Shown here: positions 7,859-15,090 of the stretch, piece by piece
How positions within the stretch are numbered: the stretch's first letter is position 1
Layout of the letters: each line of letters opens with the position of its first letter
DNA from: DATAQC01 sp046263055
GTDB lineage: Bacteria; Actinomycetota; Acidimicrobiia; Acidimicrobiales; AC-14
Assembly: GCA_046263055.1 (NCBI GenBank)
Contig: JBHELO010000034.1
Coordinates: forward strand, 1-23,818
Length of the DNA stretch: 23,818 nt
Direction: 5' to 3'
Made by a program: the position numbers and the translations under genes
The notes under the pieces: generated by a model
What the model was told of the DNA's origin: nothing
The model's database searches: none
The model's input: only the letters and a program-made list of their open reading frames with translations

Positions 7859-8739
7859 GCGCTCACCATGGTGCCGACACCCTCGCGGGTGAAGATCTCC
7901 AGCAGGAGGGCGTGGGGCACCCGCCCGTCGAGGATGTGGGCGTGGCCCACGCCGTCCCGGACCGCCCGCACGCACGAGCGGATCTTGGGGATCATGCCCC
8001 CCGACAGCGTGCCCCCGGCGAGCAGGGCTTCGAGGTCGGTCACGGAGACGGTGGCCACCAGGCTGGCGGGGTCGGCGACGTCGGCCAGGAGGCCGGGGAC
8101 ATCGGTGAGGTACACGAGCTTCTCGGCGCCCAGGGCGGCGGCGATGGCGGCCGCCGCGGTGTCGGAGTTGACGTTGTAGGCCTGGCCCTCGGTGTCGGTG
8201 CCGATGGTGGCCACTACCGGGATGAGCTCCTCGGTCAGCAGGCGCTCGAGGATCTGGGGGTTGACGGCCACCACGTCGCCCACGAAGCCCAGCTCGGGCG
8301 AGCGGGCGCTGGCGATGAGGAGCCCGGCGTCCTCCCCCGACACGCCCACGGCCAAGGGGTCGTGGACGTTGACGGCGGAGACGATGTCCCGGTTGACCTT
8401 GCCCACCAGAACCATGCGGGCGATGTCGAGCGTCTCCGCGTCGGTGACCCGCAGGCCTTCGTGGAACTCGGGCTCCTTGCCCAGGCGGGCCATGAGGGCG
8501 CCGATCTGGGGGCCGCCGCCGTGCACGACCACGGGGCGCATGCCGACCGAGCGCATGAGCACGACGTCCGAGGCGAAGGACGCGGCCAGGGCGGGGTCGG
8601 CCATGGCCGCCCCGCCGTACTTGACCACCACGACCTTGGCCCAGAACCGGCGGATGTAGGGCAGGGCCTCGGCCAGGACCGCGGCCTTGGCCTGGGGGGT
8701 GAGCGAGGGCGCTGCCGTCCCGGTGGCGACCGCGGTCAT
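7855..8739 (-). CDS. argB: Acetylglutamate kinase
   Basis: Phosphorylates N-acetylglutamate, normally the committed and feedback-controlled step. The 294-residue protein has the amino acid kinase fold: VVKYGGAAM with Lys40, HGGGPQI (73-79), NVNSDTAAAAIAAAL and LVYLTDVPGLL. The N-terminal helix (about residues 13-33, LTPQAKAAVLAEALPYIRRFW) and the C-terminal HALLLEIFTREGVGTM segment are features of the arginine-inhibited hexameric class, so feedback inhibition by arginine is likely. It begins with ATG overlapping the argJ stop (ATGA), and its own stop overlaps the argD start the same way, implying coupled translation of J, B and D. Confidence 0.97.
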   Translation of the reverse strand: MTAVATGTAAPSLTPQAKAAVLAEALPYIRRFWAKVVVVKYGGAAMADPALAASFASDVVLMRSVGMRPVVVHGGGPQIGALMARLGKEPEFHEGLRVTDAETLDIARMVLVGKVNRDIVSAVNVHDPLAVGVSGEDAGLLIASARSPELGFVGDVVAVNPQILERLLTEELIPVVATIGTDTEGQAYNVNSDTAAAAIAAALGAEKLVYLTDVPGLLADVADPASLVATVSVTDLEALLAGGTLSGGMIPKIRSCVRAVRDGVGHAHILDGRVPHALLLEIFTREGVGTMVSA

Positions 8740-9902
8740 GAGGTGCGCATGTTCTCGTCGATGTAGCCGGGCGTGAGGTCGTTGGTGAGGATGGTGGCGG
8801 TGGCCGGGCCCAGTCCCAGGTCGGCCACGATCTTGACGTGGCGGCCGGCCAAGTGGGCTGCCACCGCCGCCCCGTCGTGGGCCGCGGCCACGCCCCCCGC
8901 GCACACCACGGTGCCGCCGTAGGCCACCGACACCAGGTCGGGGGCGAAGGGCGCGCCGGCGCTGCCCAGCTCACTCAGGATGCGGCCCCAGTACGGGTCG
9001 GCGCCGAACAGCGAGCACTTCACCAACTGGCTCTCGGCCACCTTGCGGGCGGCGCGCCGGGCGTCGTCGGGGGTCGGGGCGCCGGTGACGCGGACGGTGA
9101 CGACCTTGGTGGCGCCCTCGGCGTCGCCCGCCATCTGGGCGGCCAGGCTGGCGCACGCCTCACCCAGGGCGTCGGAGAAGGCGATGCCCCGGGGAGTGTC
9201 GCCCCGACCGCTGGCCAGGACGATGACCGTGTCGTTGGTGGAGGTGCAGCCGTCCACGCTCAGGGCGTTGAACGAGTGCTCGACGGCCAGAGCCAGCGCC
9301 GAGCCCAGGTCGGCGGGCCCGAGGGCGGCGTCGGTGGTGAGCACGGCGAGCATGGTGGCCATGTCGGGCGCCAGCATGGCCGCCCCCTTGGCCATGCCGC
9401 CGATGGTGAAGCCGGCCCGGGCGAGGGTGACCTCCTTGGCCACCGTGTCGGTGGTGAGGATGGCGGCGGCGGCGGCTGCCGCCCCGTCCACCGAGCGGGC
9501 GGCGGCCAGCGGGCCCACGCCGCCCAGCACCGCGTCCACCGGCAGGGGGATGCCGATGAGCCCGGTGGAGCACACCAGGACCTCCTCGGGCTGGCAGCCG
9601 AGGGCGGCCGCCACCTCCGCGCACGTCCGCTCGGCGTGCGCCCGGCCGGCGCCGCCGGTGGCGGCGTTGGCGTTGCCGCTGTTGAGCAAGACGGCCGCCG
9701 ATCGCCCACCGGTGGCGGCCAGGTGGGACCGGGTGACGTCCACCGGCGCGGCGGTGGCCTTGTTGGACGTGAACACGGCGGCCGCGGGCACGGCCAGGCC
9801 GTCGTCGGTGGCCACCAGGGCCAGGTCGAGGGCGGTGGGGTCGGCCTTCACGCCGCAGTGGGCCCCGGCGGCCACGAACCCGGCGGCGGCGGTGACGCTC
9901 AC
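8736..9902 (-). CDS. argJ: Bifunctional ornithine acetyltransferase / N-acetylglutamate synthase
   Basis: Transfers acetyl from acetylornithine to glutamate, so the pathway recycles acetyl groups. Many ArgJ proteins can also use acetyl-CoA to make acetylglutamate. The 388-residue precursor has the self-cleavage motif KGAAMLAPDMATML, with the new N-terminal nucleophile Thr183 after Ala182. TSNKATAAPV, LLNSGNANAATG, STGLIGIPLP and FGADPYWGRI are also family-typical. The GTG start gives the usual MSVT...GF opening. Its own ribosome site is weak (AGG 4 bases upstream), and a possible 13-codon ORF ends on its start codon (GTGA), so it may rely on translational coupling. A tiny gap or overlap links it onward to argB. 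Confidence 0.96.
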   Translation of the reverse strand: MSVTAAAGFVAAGAHCGVKADPTALDLALVATDDGLAVPAAAVFTSNKATAAPVDVTRSHLAATGGRSAAVLLNSGNANAATGGAGRAHAERTCAEVAAALGCQPEEVLVCSTGLIGIPLPVDAVLGGVGPLAAARSVDGAAAAAAAILTTDTVAKEVTLARAGFTIGGMAKGAAMLAPDMATMLAVLTTDAALGPADLGSALALAVEHSFNALSVDGCTSTNDTVIVLASGRGDTPRGIAFSDALGEACASLAAQMAGDAEGATKVVTVRVTGAPTPDDARRAARKVAESQLVKCSLFGADPYWGRILSELGSAGAPFAPDLVSVAYGGTVVCAGGVAAAHDGAAVAAHLAGRHVKIVADLGLGPATATILTNDLTPGYIDENMRTS

Positions 9903-9940
9903 GTGACCTGGCGGCTGCGCCGCCCGGCGCGGGGCCCCAT
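9899..9940 (-). CDS. Possible 13-residue leader ORF overlapping argJ
   Basis: ATG at 9940 is preceded by a strong ribosome site, GGAGGAA, with GGAGG 9 bases from the ATG. The frame encodes MGPRAGRRSRQVT and stops at a TGA overlapping the argJ GTG (GTGA), so ribosomes finishing it are placed on argJ. Four of 13 residues are Arg, which is suggestive in an arginine operon, but Arg codons are common in any GC-rich frame. A GGCGGC-GCA-GCCGCC hairpin (9924-9910) lies within it. It is not a recognised family. The ribosome site might merely be a remnant, or argJ initiation may be non-standard. Confidence 0.35.
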   Translation of the reverse strand: MGPRAGRRSRQVT

Positions 9941-9960
9941 GACCGATTTCCTCCGAGCGG

Positions 9961-9977
9961 CGGGGGCCCCTCCCCCG
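9961..9977 (-). promoter_or_regulatory. Hairpin in the argC-argJ gap
   Basis: On the minus strand CGGGGG-AGGGG-CCCCCG makes a perfect 6-bp G/C stem 10 bases after the argC stop and just ahead of the leader-ORF ribosome site. There is no T-tract. It could slow polymerase, protect the argC 3' end, or form part of an attenuator with the hairpin at 9924-9910. Confidence 0.4.
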
Positions 9978-9987
9978 TCGCCGGCCG

Positions 9988-11004
9988 TCACGGGTAGACC
10001 CCGACGATGGGCAGGCCCGCGGTCTCGTCGAGGCCCAGCACCAGGTTGGCGCACTGCACCGCCTGGCCGGCCGCCCCCTTGACCAGGTTGTCGAGGGCGG
10101 CCAGGACGACCACCCAGCCGGTACGGGCGTCGTGGCGGGCGGTCAGGTGGGCCACGTTGGAGCCCCGGGTGGCCTTGGTGGAGGGCGACGCCGGCCCCAC
10201 CACCACGAACGGCTCCCCGTCGTAGGCGGCAGCCAGCACCTCCAGCAGGTCCTCGGTGGAGGTGGCACGGGCCGGGCGGGCGTAGCAGGTGGCGAGGATG
10301 CCCCGGGCCATGGGCGCCAGGTGGGGGGTGAACAGCACCGTGGCCCCGCTGGCCTGCTCGATCTCCGGCGTGTGGCGGTGGTCGAGGAGGCCGTAGGCGG
10401 TGAAGTCCTCGTCGGCCGACCCGAAGTGGGTGGACGGCTTGAGGGCCCGGCCGGCACCCGAGACGCCGCTGGCGGCGTCCACCACCACGCCCGTGGGCTC
10501 GATCACGCCCGCCGCCACCAGCGGGGCGAGGGCGAGGGCGGCGGCCGTCGGGTAGCAGCCCGGGGCGGCCACCGCGTCGGCCTTGGCCACCGCCTCCCGA
10601 TGGTGTTCGGGGAGGCCGTAGGCGAAGCGCCCCAGGAGGTCGGGGGCGGTGTGGGCCTCGCCGTACCAGCGCTGGTAGACGGCCGGGTCGGTGAGACGGA
10701 AGTCGGCCGCCAGGTCCACCACCGCCGCGCCCCGGGCCAGCAGGTCGGGCACGAGGCGCTGGGACTGGCCGTGGGGCAGGGCGCAGAAGACGAGGTCGAC
10801 GCCATCGACCAGCTCCGGCTCGTAGGCCACGTAGGACAGGTGGCCGTAGGCCGCCGCCAGGCTCGGGTAGAGGTCGGCGACGGGCGTGCCGGCCATGGTG
10901 TCCCCGGTGGCCCAGGCCACCTCCAGCCCGGGGTGGGACGCGCAGAGGCGGAGCAGCTCGGCCCCCGCGTACCCGGAGGCCCCGACGACGCCGACCCGGG
11001 GCAT
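9988..11004 (-). CDS. argC: N-acetyl-gamma-glutamyl-phosphate reductase
   Basis: NADPH-dependent reduction of N-acetylglutamyl phosphate to the semialdehyde. The 338-residue protein has the nucleotide-binding GASGYAGAEL (8-17), LPHGQS (77-82), DLAADFRL (97-104) and the catalytic Cys150 in APGCYPTA. I chose the ATG at 11004 because a TATGAT -10 box ends 7 bases before it, and translation from there gives the family opening MPRVGVVGASGYAG. Another ATG at 11016 lies inside that -10 box and would not be transcribed from this promoter. It is the first gene of the arginine operon and is likely repressed by ArgR through the ARG boxes that cover the promoter. Confidence 0.96.
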   Translation of the reverse strand: MPRVGVVGASGYAGAELLRLCASHPGLEVAWATGDTMAGTPVADLYPSLAAAYGHLSYVAYEPELVDGVDLVFCALPHGQSQRLVPDLLARGAAVVDLAADFRLTDPAVYQRWYGEAHTAPDLLGRFAYGLPEHHREAVAKADAVAAPGCYPTAAALALAPLVAAGVIEPTGVVVDAASGVSGAGRALKPSTHFGSADEDFTAYGLLDHRHTPEIEQASGATVLFTPHLAPMARGILATCYARPARATSTEDLLEVLAAAYDGEPFVVVGPASPSTKATRGSNVAHLTARHDARTGWVVVLAALDNLVKGAAGQAVQCANLVLGLDETAGLPIVGVYP

Positions 11005-11041
11005 GTCGATGATCATACGAGGATGTGCATGACCATGCAAA
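11004..11041 (-). promoter_or_regulatory. Tandem ARG boxes (ArgR operator) of the arginine operon
   Basis: Two 18-bp sites, at 11024-11041 and 11004-11021, are spaced 20 bp centre to centre. The upstream site contains a perfect palindrome, TGCATG-GT-CATGCA (11039-11026), close to known actinobacterial ARG boxes. The second site matches the first at 12 of 18 positions. Paired boxes about two helical turns apart are the known binding arrangement for hexameric ArgR. Confidence 0.85.
11012..11040 (-). promoter_or_regulatory. argC promoter inside the ARG boxes, leaderless
   Basis: On the minus strand TTGCAT (11040-11035), a 17-base spacer and TATGAT (11017-11012) form a sigma70-type promoter. The -35 lies within the upstream ARG box and the -10 within the downstream one, so bound ArgR would block polymerase. 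The ATG at 11004 begins 7 bases after the -10, so the mRNA should start on the start codon itself. Confidence 0.7.
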
Positions 11042-11102
11042 CGGGGGCGATCCTGGCCCGGCGCCCGGGCGTCTGGCACGATGCGGCCCACGGAGGTGGG
11101 CC

Positions 11103-11546
11103 ATGGGCAGCGGTTCCCGGAAGGCGGCGGCGATGATGACGGCGGCGGCGGCTATGGTCGCCCTGGCCGGCTGTGGCGGTGGGTCGGGGGGCACGCCCAA
11201 GGAGCGATGGACCTCCAAGAACGGGTCCAACGTCTCCACCTTCAGCGACGACCTCGACGCCGCCCAGAGCGCCCTGACCAACGGGGACCGGCCCACCATC
11301 CTGCGGGCCTGCAACCAGCTCACCGCCGACATCAAGAGCTTCCGGCCCAAGGCCCTGCCCGTGCCCAACGGCGCGGTGGACGGTCCCCTGCGGGTGGCCT
11401 TCGACAAGTCGGGCAGCGGGGCCGACGACTGCCTGGCCGGCTCCCGGGTGTCCGACGCCGCCGCCTTGGAGCGGGCCATCCCCACGCTGAGGGAGGCCCG
11501 GGCCTCCCTCACCACCGCCCAGGACGCCCTCACCGCCTGGCAGTGA
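11103..11546 (+). CDS. Small putative lipoprotein, function unknown
   Basis: A 147-residue protein with a lipoprotein signal peptide: Arg6-Lys7, a hydrophobic Ala/Met-rich core (8-20) and the lipobox LAGC with the acylated Cys24, followed by a Gly-rich linker. The rest is polar and mostly helical in look, with two Cys residues (in ACNQ and DDCLAG) that could form a disulfide. I recognise no family. The ATG start has a near-ideal ribosome site, GGAGG, 6 bases upstream. It diverges from argC, and the ARG boxes end about 60 bases before its start, so ArgR could affect it too. Its stop is only 18 bases from the pheT stop on the other strand. Confidence 0.8.
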   Translation: MGSGSRKAAAMMTAAAAMVALAGCGGGSGGTPKERWTSKNGSNVSTFSDDLDAAQSALTNGDRPTILRACNQLTADIKSFRPKALPVPNGAVDGPLRVAFDKSGSGADDCLAGSRVSDAAALERAIPTLREARASLTTAQDALTAWQ

Positions 11547-11553
11547 CGGCGGT
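11532..11553. terminator. Weak inverted repeat between convergent lipoprotein gene and pheT
   Basis: ACCGCC and GGCGGT flank a 10-base loop that contains the lipoprotein stop codon. The two genes converge with 18 bases between them, so a shared terminator would be expected here, but the stem is short and no T-tract is present. Confidence 0.2.
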
Positions 11554-11564
11554 TCCCGGCGGGA

Positions 11565-13937
11565 TCAGCCCCGCAGGCGGGCCTCCAGCGAGGACTCGAC
11601 GGCCTCGATGCACGCCCCCCGCAGGGCGGTGAGCTCCTCCTCGGACAGGGTGTGATCGGTGGCCGCGAACCGCAGCCGGTAGGCCAGGCTGCGGCGGCCG
11701 TCGCCGAGCTGGGTGCCCCGGAAGACGTCGAACAGCCACAGGTCCTCGAGGCGGTCGGCGGCCGCCGCCCGCAGGACGGACTCCACCTGGGCGGCGGGGA
11801 CGTCGTCGCCCACCACGAAGGCCAGGTCCACGTCGGCCGACGGGTACCGGCTGACGGGCCGGTACTCCCGGCGCCGCCGGGGACCGGCCAGCAGCCCGCC
11901 CAGGTCCACCTCGGCCCAGGCCACCGGGTCGACCAGCCCGGCGGCCGCCAGCACCGCGGGGTCGACTTCGCCCACCACCCCCACCGGCGCCTCTCCCACC
12001 ACGACCGTGGCGCTGCGGGTGGGGTGGAGCCCGGCCGGGGTGGCGGGGACCAGCGCCACCGGCTCGAGGTCCAGCGCGTCCACCAGGGTGGCGAGCAGGC
12101 GGGACGCCTCGGGCGCGGGGCGGCCGGCGAGGACGAGGGCCAGGTGCTCGGGTTCGGGCGGGCGCTCGCTGCCCGCCGGTGGGGGGAGGAAGATGTGGCC
12201 GATCTCGAAGAGGCACACGTCGGGGTTGCGGTGGGAGGCGTTCACCGACAGCGCCCGCAGGAGGCCGGGCAGCAGCGACGTGCGCAGCACCGACTCCTCG
12301 GCGGCCAGGGGGTTCTCCACCTCCACCGCCTCGGTGGGCAGTCCGGCCCGGGCCAGGTCGTCGGGGGCCAGGAAGGAGGTGGCCCACGCCTCGCTCAGGC
12401 CGGCGCCCACCAGCACCCGGCGGACCCGGCGCCGATCGCGCTGGTAGGGCGTGAGGCCCCCGCCCACGGCGGAGGTCAGGGGCAACGTGCGGGCGATGCG
12501 GTCGTAGCCGTGGTGCCGGCCGACCTCCTCGATGACGTCGATCTCCCGCTCGCTGTCCGGCCGCCAGGAGGGGACGGTGACCACGAAGTCCCCGGTCGTG
12601 CCCGGCCGGGGTCGGCACCCGAACCCGATGGGCTCCAGGTACCCGGCCACCTCGGCCGGCTCCAGGGACGTGCCGAGGATGGCGTTGACCCGGGCCGTGC
12701 GCACGACCACCGGCGGTCGGTCGGGCAGTGCGCCCACCACGTCCGTGGTGCCGCCGACCGGAGTGGCGCCTGCCACCTCGGCGGCCAGCTGGCAGAACCG
12801 GGCCACCGCCCGGTCGGTCCCCTCGGGGTCCACGCCGCGCTCGAAGCGCACCGACGCCTCGGTGCGTAGGGCCAGGCGCTTGGAGGTGCGGGCGACGGCC
12901 TCGGGGAGGAACCACGCCGCCTCCAGGGCCACCGTGGTCGTGGCCGCCGAGATCTCGCTCGACGCCCCGCCCATGATGCCGCCGATGCCGACCGCGGTCC
13001 CCTCGGCGTCGCAGATCAGGCAGTCCTCGGGGCCGACGGGCCGCTCGACCTCGTCCAGGGTCACCACCACTTCGCCGGGACGGCCCCGGCGCACCGAGAG
13101 GCCGCTACCGGGCAGGCGGCTCAGGTCGTAGGCGTGGTTGGGCTGTCCCCCTTCCAGCATGACGTAGTTGGACACGTCCACCAGGTTGCTGATGGGGCGC
13201 ATGCCGGCCAGGGTCAGGCGGGCCGCCAACCAGGGCGGTGAGGGCCCGACGGCCACCCCCTCCAGGCGGGTGGCGGTGAAGCGGGGGCACAGGTCGGCGG
13301 CCTCCACCGCCACCCTGACGGTGCCGTCCCCGTCGCCGGTCGGTGACGCCACGTCGGGCACCCGGGGCAGGACGAAGGGCAGGCCCAGGCGGGCAGCCAG
13401 GTCGCGGGCCACGCCGGCCACGCAGAGGGCGTCGGGGCGGTTGGGGGTCACGTCCAGGTCGAACACCACGTCCACCCCCACGCCCAGGGCCTCGGCCACC
13501 GTCGCCCCCGGCGACGCCGCCGGGGGCAGGATCAGGATGCCGGCGTGGTCGTCGGTCAGGCCCAGCTCCCGGCCCGAGCACAGCATGCCCTCCGACCACC
13601 GGCCCCTGACCTTGCGCCGCCCGATCTCCACTCCGCCCGGCAGGCGGGTGCCGGGCAGAGCCAGAGGCACCAGGTCGCCGGGCGCGAAGTTGAACGCCCC
13701 GCACACGATCTGGCGGGGGGCGCCGTCGCCGGCGTCCACCGTGGCCAGCTGCACGCGGTCGGCGCCGGGGTGGGCGGCGGTGGCCATGACCCGGGCCACC
13801 ACCACCCGGTCGAGTCCCTCGCCGACTTGCTGCACGCCCTCCACCACCAACCCGAGCTGGGAGAGGGTGGACGCCAGGTCGGCGGGATCGCCTTCGAAGG
13901 GCGCGAACTCCCGCAGCCAGGAGAGGGGCGCCCGCAT
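11565..13937 (-). CDS. pheT: Phenylalanyl-tRNA synthetase beta subunit
   Basis: Beta chain of the cytoplasmic alpha2-beta2 enzyme that charges tRNA-Phe. The beta chain carries tRNA-binding and editing domains. At 790 residues it is full length. Domains in order: an N-terminal segment opening MRAPLSWLREF; an EMAP-type OB-fold tRNA-binding domain (about 40-150, with HPGADRVQLATVD and GMLCSGRELGL); the B3/B4 editing domain (from about 210); B5; a catalytic-like core; and a C-terminal FDX-ACB domain (YPSADVDLAFVV onward, about the last 95 residues). The ATG at 13937 has both a TAGGGT -10-like box 6 bases upstream (leaderless start) and a GGGTGAGG ribosome-site-like stretch, so it may have its own promoter as well as read-through from pheS, 91 bases upstream. 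Confidence 0.96.
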   Translation of the reverse strand: MRAPLSWLREFAPFEGDPADLASTLSQLGLVVEGVQQVGEGLDRVVVARVMATAAHPGADRVQLATVDAGDGAPRQIVCGAFNFAPGDLVPLALPGTRLPGGVEIGRRKVRGRWSEGMLCSGRELGLTDDHAGILILPPAASPGATVAEALGVGVDVVFDLDVTPNRPDALCVAGVARDLAARLGLPFVLPRVPDVASPTGDGDGTVRVAVEAADLCPRFTATRLEGVAVGPSPPWLAARLTLAGMRPISNLVDVSNYVMLEGGQPNHAYDLSRLPGSGLSVRRGRPGEVVVTLDEVERPVGPEDCLICDAEGTAVGIGGIMGGASSEISAATTTVALEAAWFLPEAVARTSKRLALRTEASVRFERGVDPEGTDRAVARFCQLAAEVAGATPVGGTTDVVGALPDRPPVVVRTARVNAILGTSLEPAEVAGYLEPIGFGCRPRPGTTGDFVVTVPSWRPDSEREIDVIEEVGRHHGYDRIARTLPLTSAVGGGLTPYQRDRRRVRRVLVGAGLSEAWATSFLAPDDLARAGLPTEAVEVENPLAAEESVLRTSLLPGLLRALSVNASHRNPDVCLFEIGHIFLPPPAGSERPPEPEHLALVLAGRPAPEASRLLATLVDALDLEPVALVPATPAGLHPTRSATVVVGEAPVGVVGEVDPAVLAAAGLVDPVAWAEVDLGGLLAGPRRRREYRPVSRYPSADVDLAFVVGDDVPAAQVESVLRAAAADRLEDLWLFDVFRGTQLGDGRRSLAYRLRFAATDHTLSEEELTALRGACIEAVESSLEARLRG

Positions 13938-13943
13938 GGCCTC

Positions 13944-13949
13944 ACCCTA
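13944..13949 (-). promoter_or_regulatory. Possible -10 element for a leaderless pheT transcript
   Basis: TAGGGT on the minus strand ends 6 bases before the pheT ATG, the same layout as in front of argC, tyrS and the gene at 18580. No clear -35 is visible. The overlapping GGGTGAGG could instead simply serve as ribosome site. Confidence 0.25.
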
Positions 13950-14028
13950 GGCGGCACCGTCGCGCCGCCCGGCCGGGTTTCGGCGCCCGTCGCCCGCCCC
14001 GTCCGCCCGGCGCCGCTCGGCGTCAGCT

Positions 14029-15090
14029 TCAGAACTGGGACAGGAAGCGGATGTCGTTGGTGAGGAGGTGGCGCAGGTCGTCCAGGTCGTGGCGGACCGC
14101 CGCGCAGCGATCGATGCCGAAGCCGAAGGCGAAGCCGCTCCACTCCTCGGGGTCGATCCCCACCGCCTCGAACACGTTGGGGTCCACCATGCCGCAGCCG
14201 CCCAGCTCGATCCATCCCGACTGCGAGCACACCCGGCAGCCGGCACCGCCGCAGAAGATGCAGGTGACCTCGAACTCGGCCGACGGCTCGGTGAACGGGA
14301 AGTAGGACGGCCGCAGCCGGGAGTGGATGGACTCGCCGAAGTATGCGGCGGTGAACGCCTCGATGGTGCCCGCCAGGTCGCCGAAGGTGACGCCCCGGTC
14401 GACGACCAGCCCCTCGATCTGGTGGAACACCGACAGGTGGCGGGCGTCGGGCGTGTCCCGCCGGTAGCAACGGCCGGGGGCGACCACCCGGATGGGCGGC
14501 GGCTGTGCCTCCATGACGCGGATCTGCACGGGCGACGTGTGGGTGCGCAGCACCACCGATTCCGGTGCCCCCAACTTCAGGTACAGGGTGTCCCACATGC
14601 TGCGGGCCGGGTGGGCGGGCGGCATGTTGAGGGCCTGGAAGTTGTACCAGTCGGTCTCCACCTCGGGCCCCTCGGCCACCGCGTAGCCCATGGAGACGAA
14701 CACGTCCTCCAAGGCGTCGCGGGCCGACGTCACCAGATGGTAGTGCCCTCGCGAAAAGCGCCCCGCCAGCTCGGTGAGGTCGAGGCGCTCGGCGGCCAGC
14801 CGCCGGTTCCGCTCCCCGGCCTCCAGGTCCGCCCGGCGGGCGGCGACCATGGCCTCGACCCGGGCCTGGGCCTCGTGGATGGCCCGGCCCTGCTCCCGGC
14901 GCTCTTCCACCGCCAGGCGGCCCAGGCTGCGGTGGAGCCCGGCGAAGGGCGACTTCTTGCCGAGGTAGGCCGTGGACGCGGCGTCCAGGTCGGCCACCGA
15001 CGTCGCCGCCTCCACCCCGGCCACCGCCTCGGCCTCGATGCCGGCCACCGTCGGATGGGTGGAGGTCACCGCCTCCTCGGCGGTGCTCAC
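14029..15090 (-). CDS. pheS: Phenylalanyl-tRNA synthetase alpha subunit
   Basis: Catalytic class II chain for Phe-tRNA formation. The 353-residue protein has an N-terminal coiled-coil arm (about 10-110), class II motif 2 at APGRCYRRD followed by FHQIEGLVVD, and motif 3 in FGFGIDRCA near the C-terminus. CIFCGGAGCRVC-x(9)-GCG forms a cysteine cluster seen in some bacterial PheS proteins, which could bind metal. The GTG start overlaps the stop of the upstream histidine kinase gene (GTGA), showing tight coupling. No T-box or Phe-rich leader is seen. Confidence 0.96.
   Translation of the reverse strand: MSTAEEAVTSTHPTVAGIEAEAVAGVEAATSVADLDAASTAYLGKKSPFAGLHRSLGRLAVEERREQGRAIHEAQARVEAMVAARRADLEAGERNRRLAAERLDLTELAGRFSRGHYHLVTSARDALEDVFVSMGYAVAEGPEVETDWYNFQALNMPPAHPARSMWDTLYLKLGAPESVVLRTHTSPVQIRVMEAQPPPIRVVAPGRCYRRDTPDARHLSVFHQIEGLVVDRGVTFGDLAGTIEAFTAAYFGESIHSRLRPSYFPFTEPSAEFEVTCIFCGGAGCRVCSQSGWIELGGCGMVDPNVFEAVGIDPEEWSGFAFGFGIDRCAAVRHDLDDLRHLLTNDIRFLSQF

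Noticed and set aside
13938..14028. T-box or Phe-rich attenuator before pheT or pheS, and a T-box before tyrS
   Set aside because: No T-box core sequence, no run of Phe or Tyr codons and no terminator with a T-tract are visible. pheS has no leader at all because it overlaps the upstream gene.
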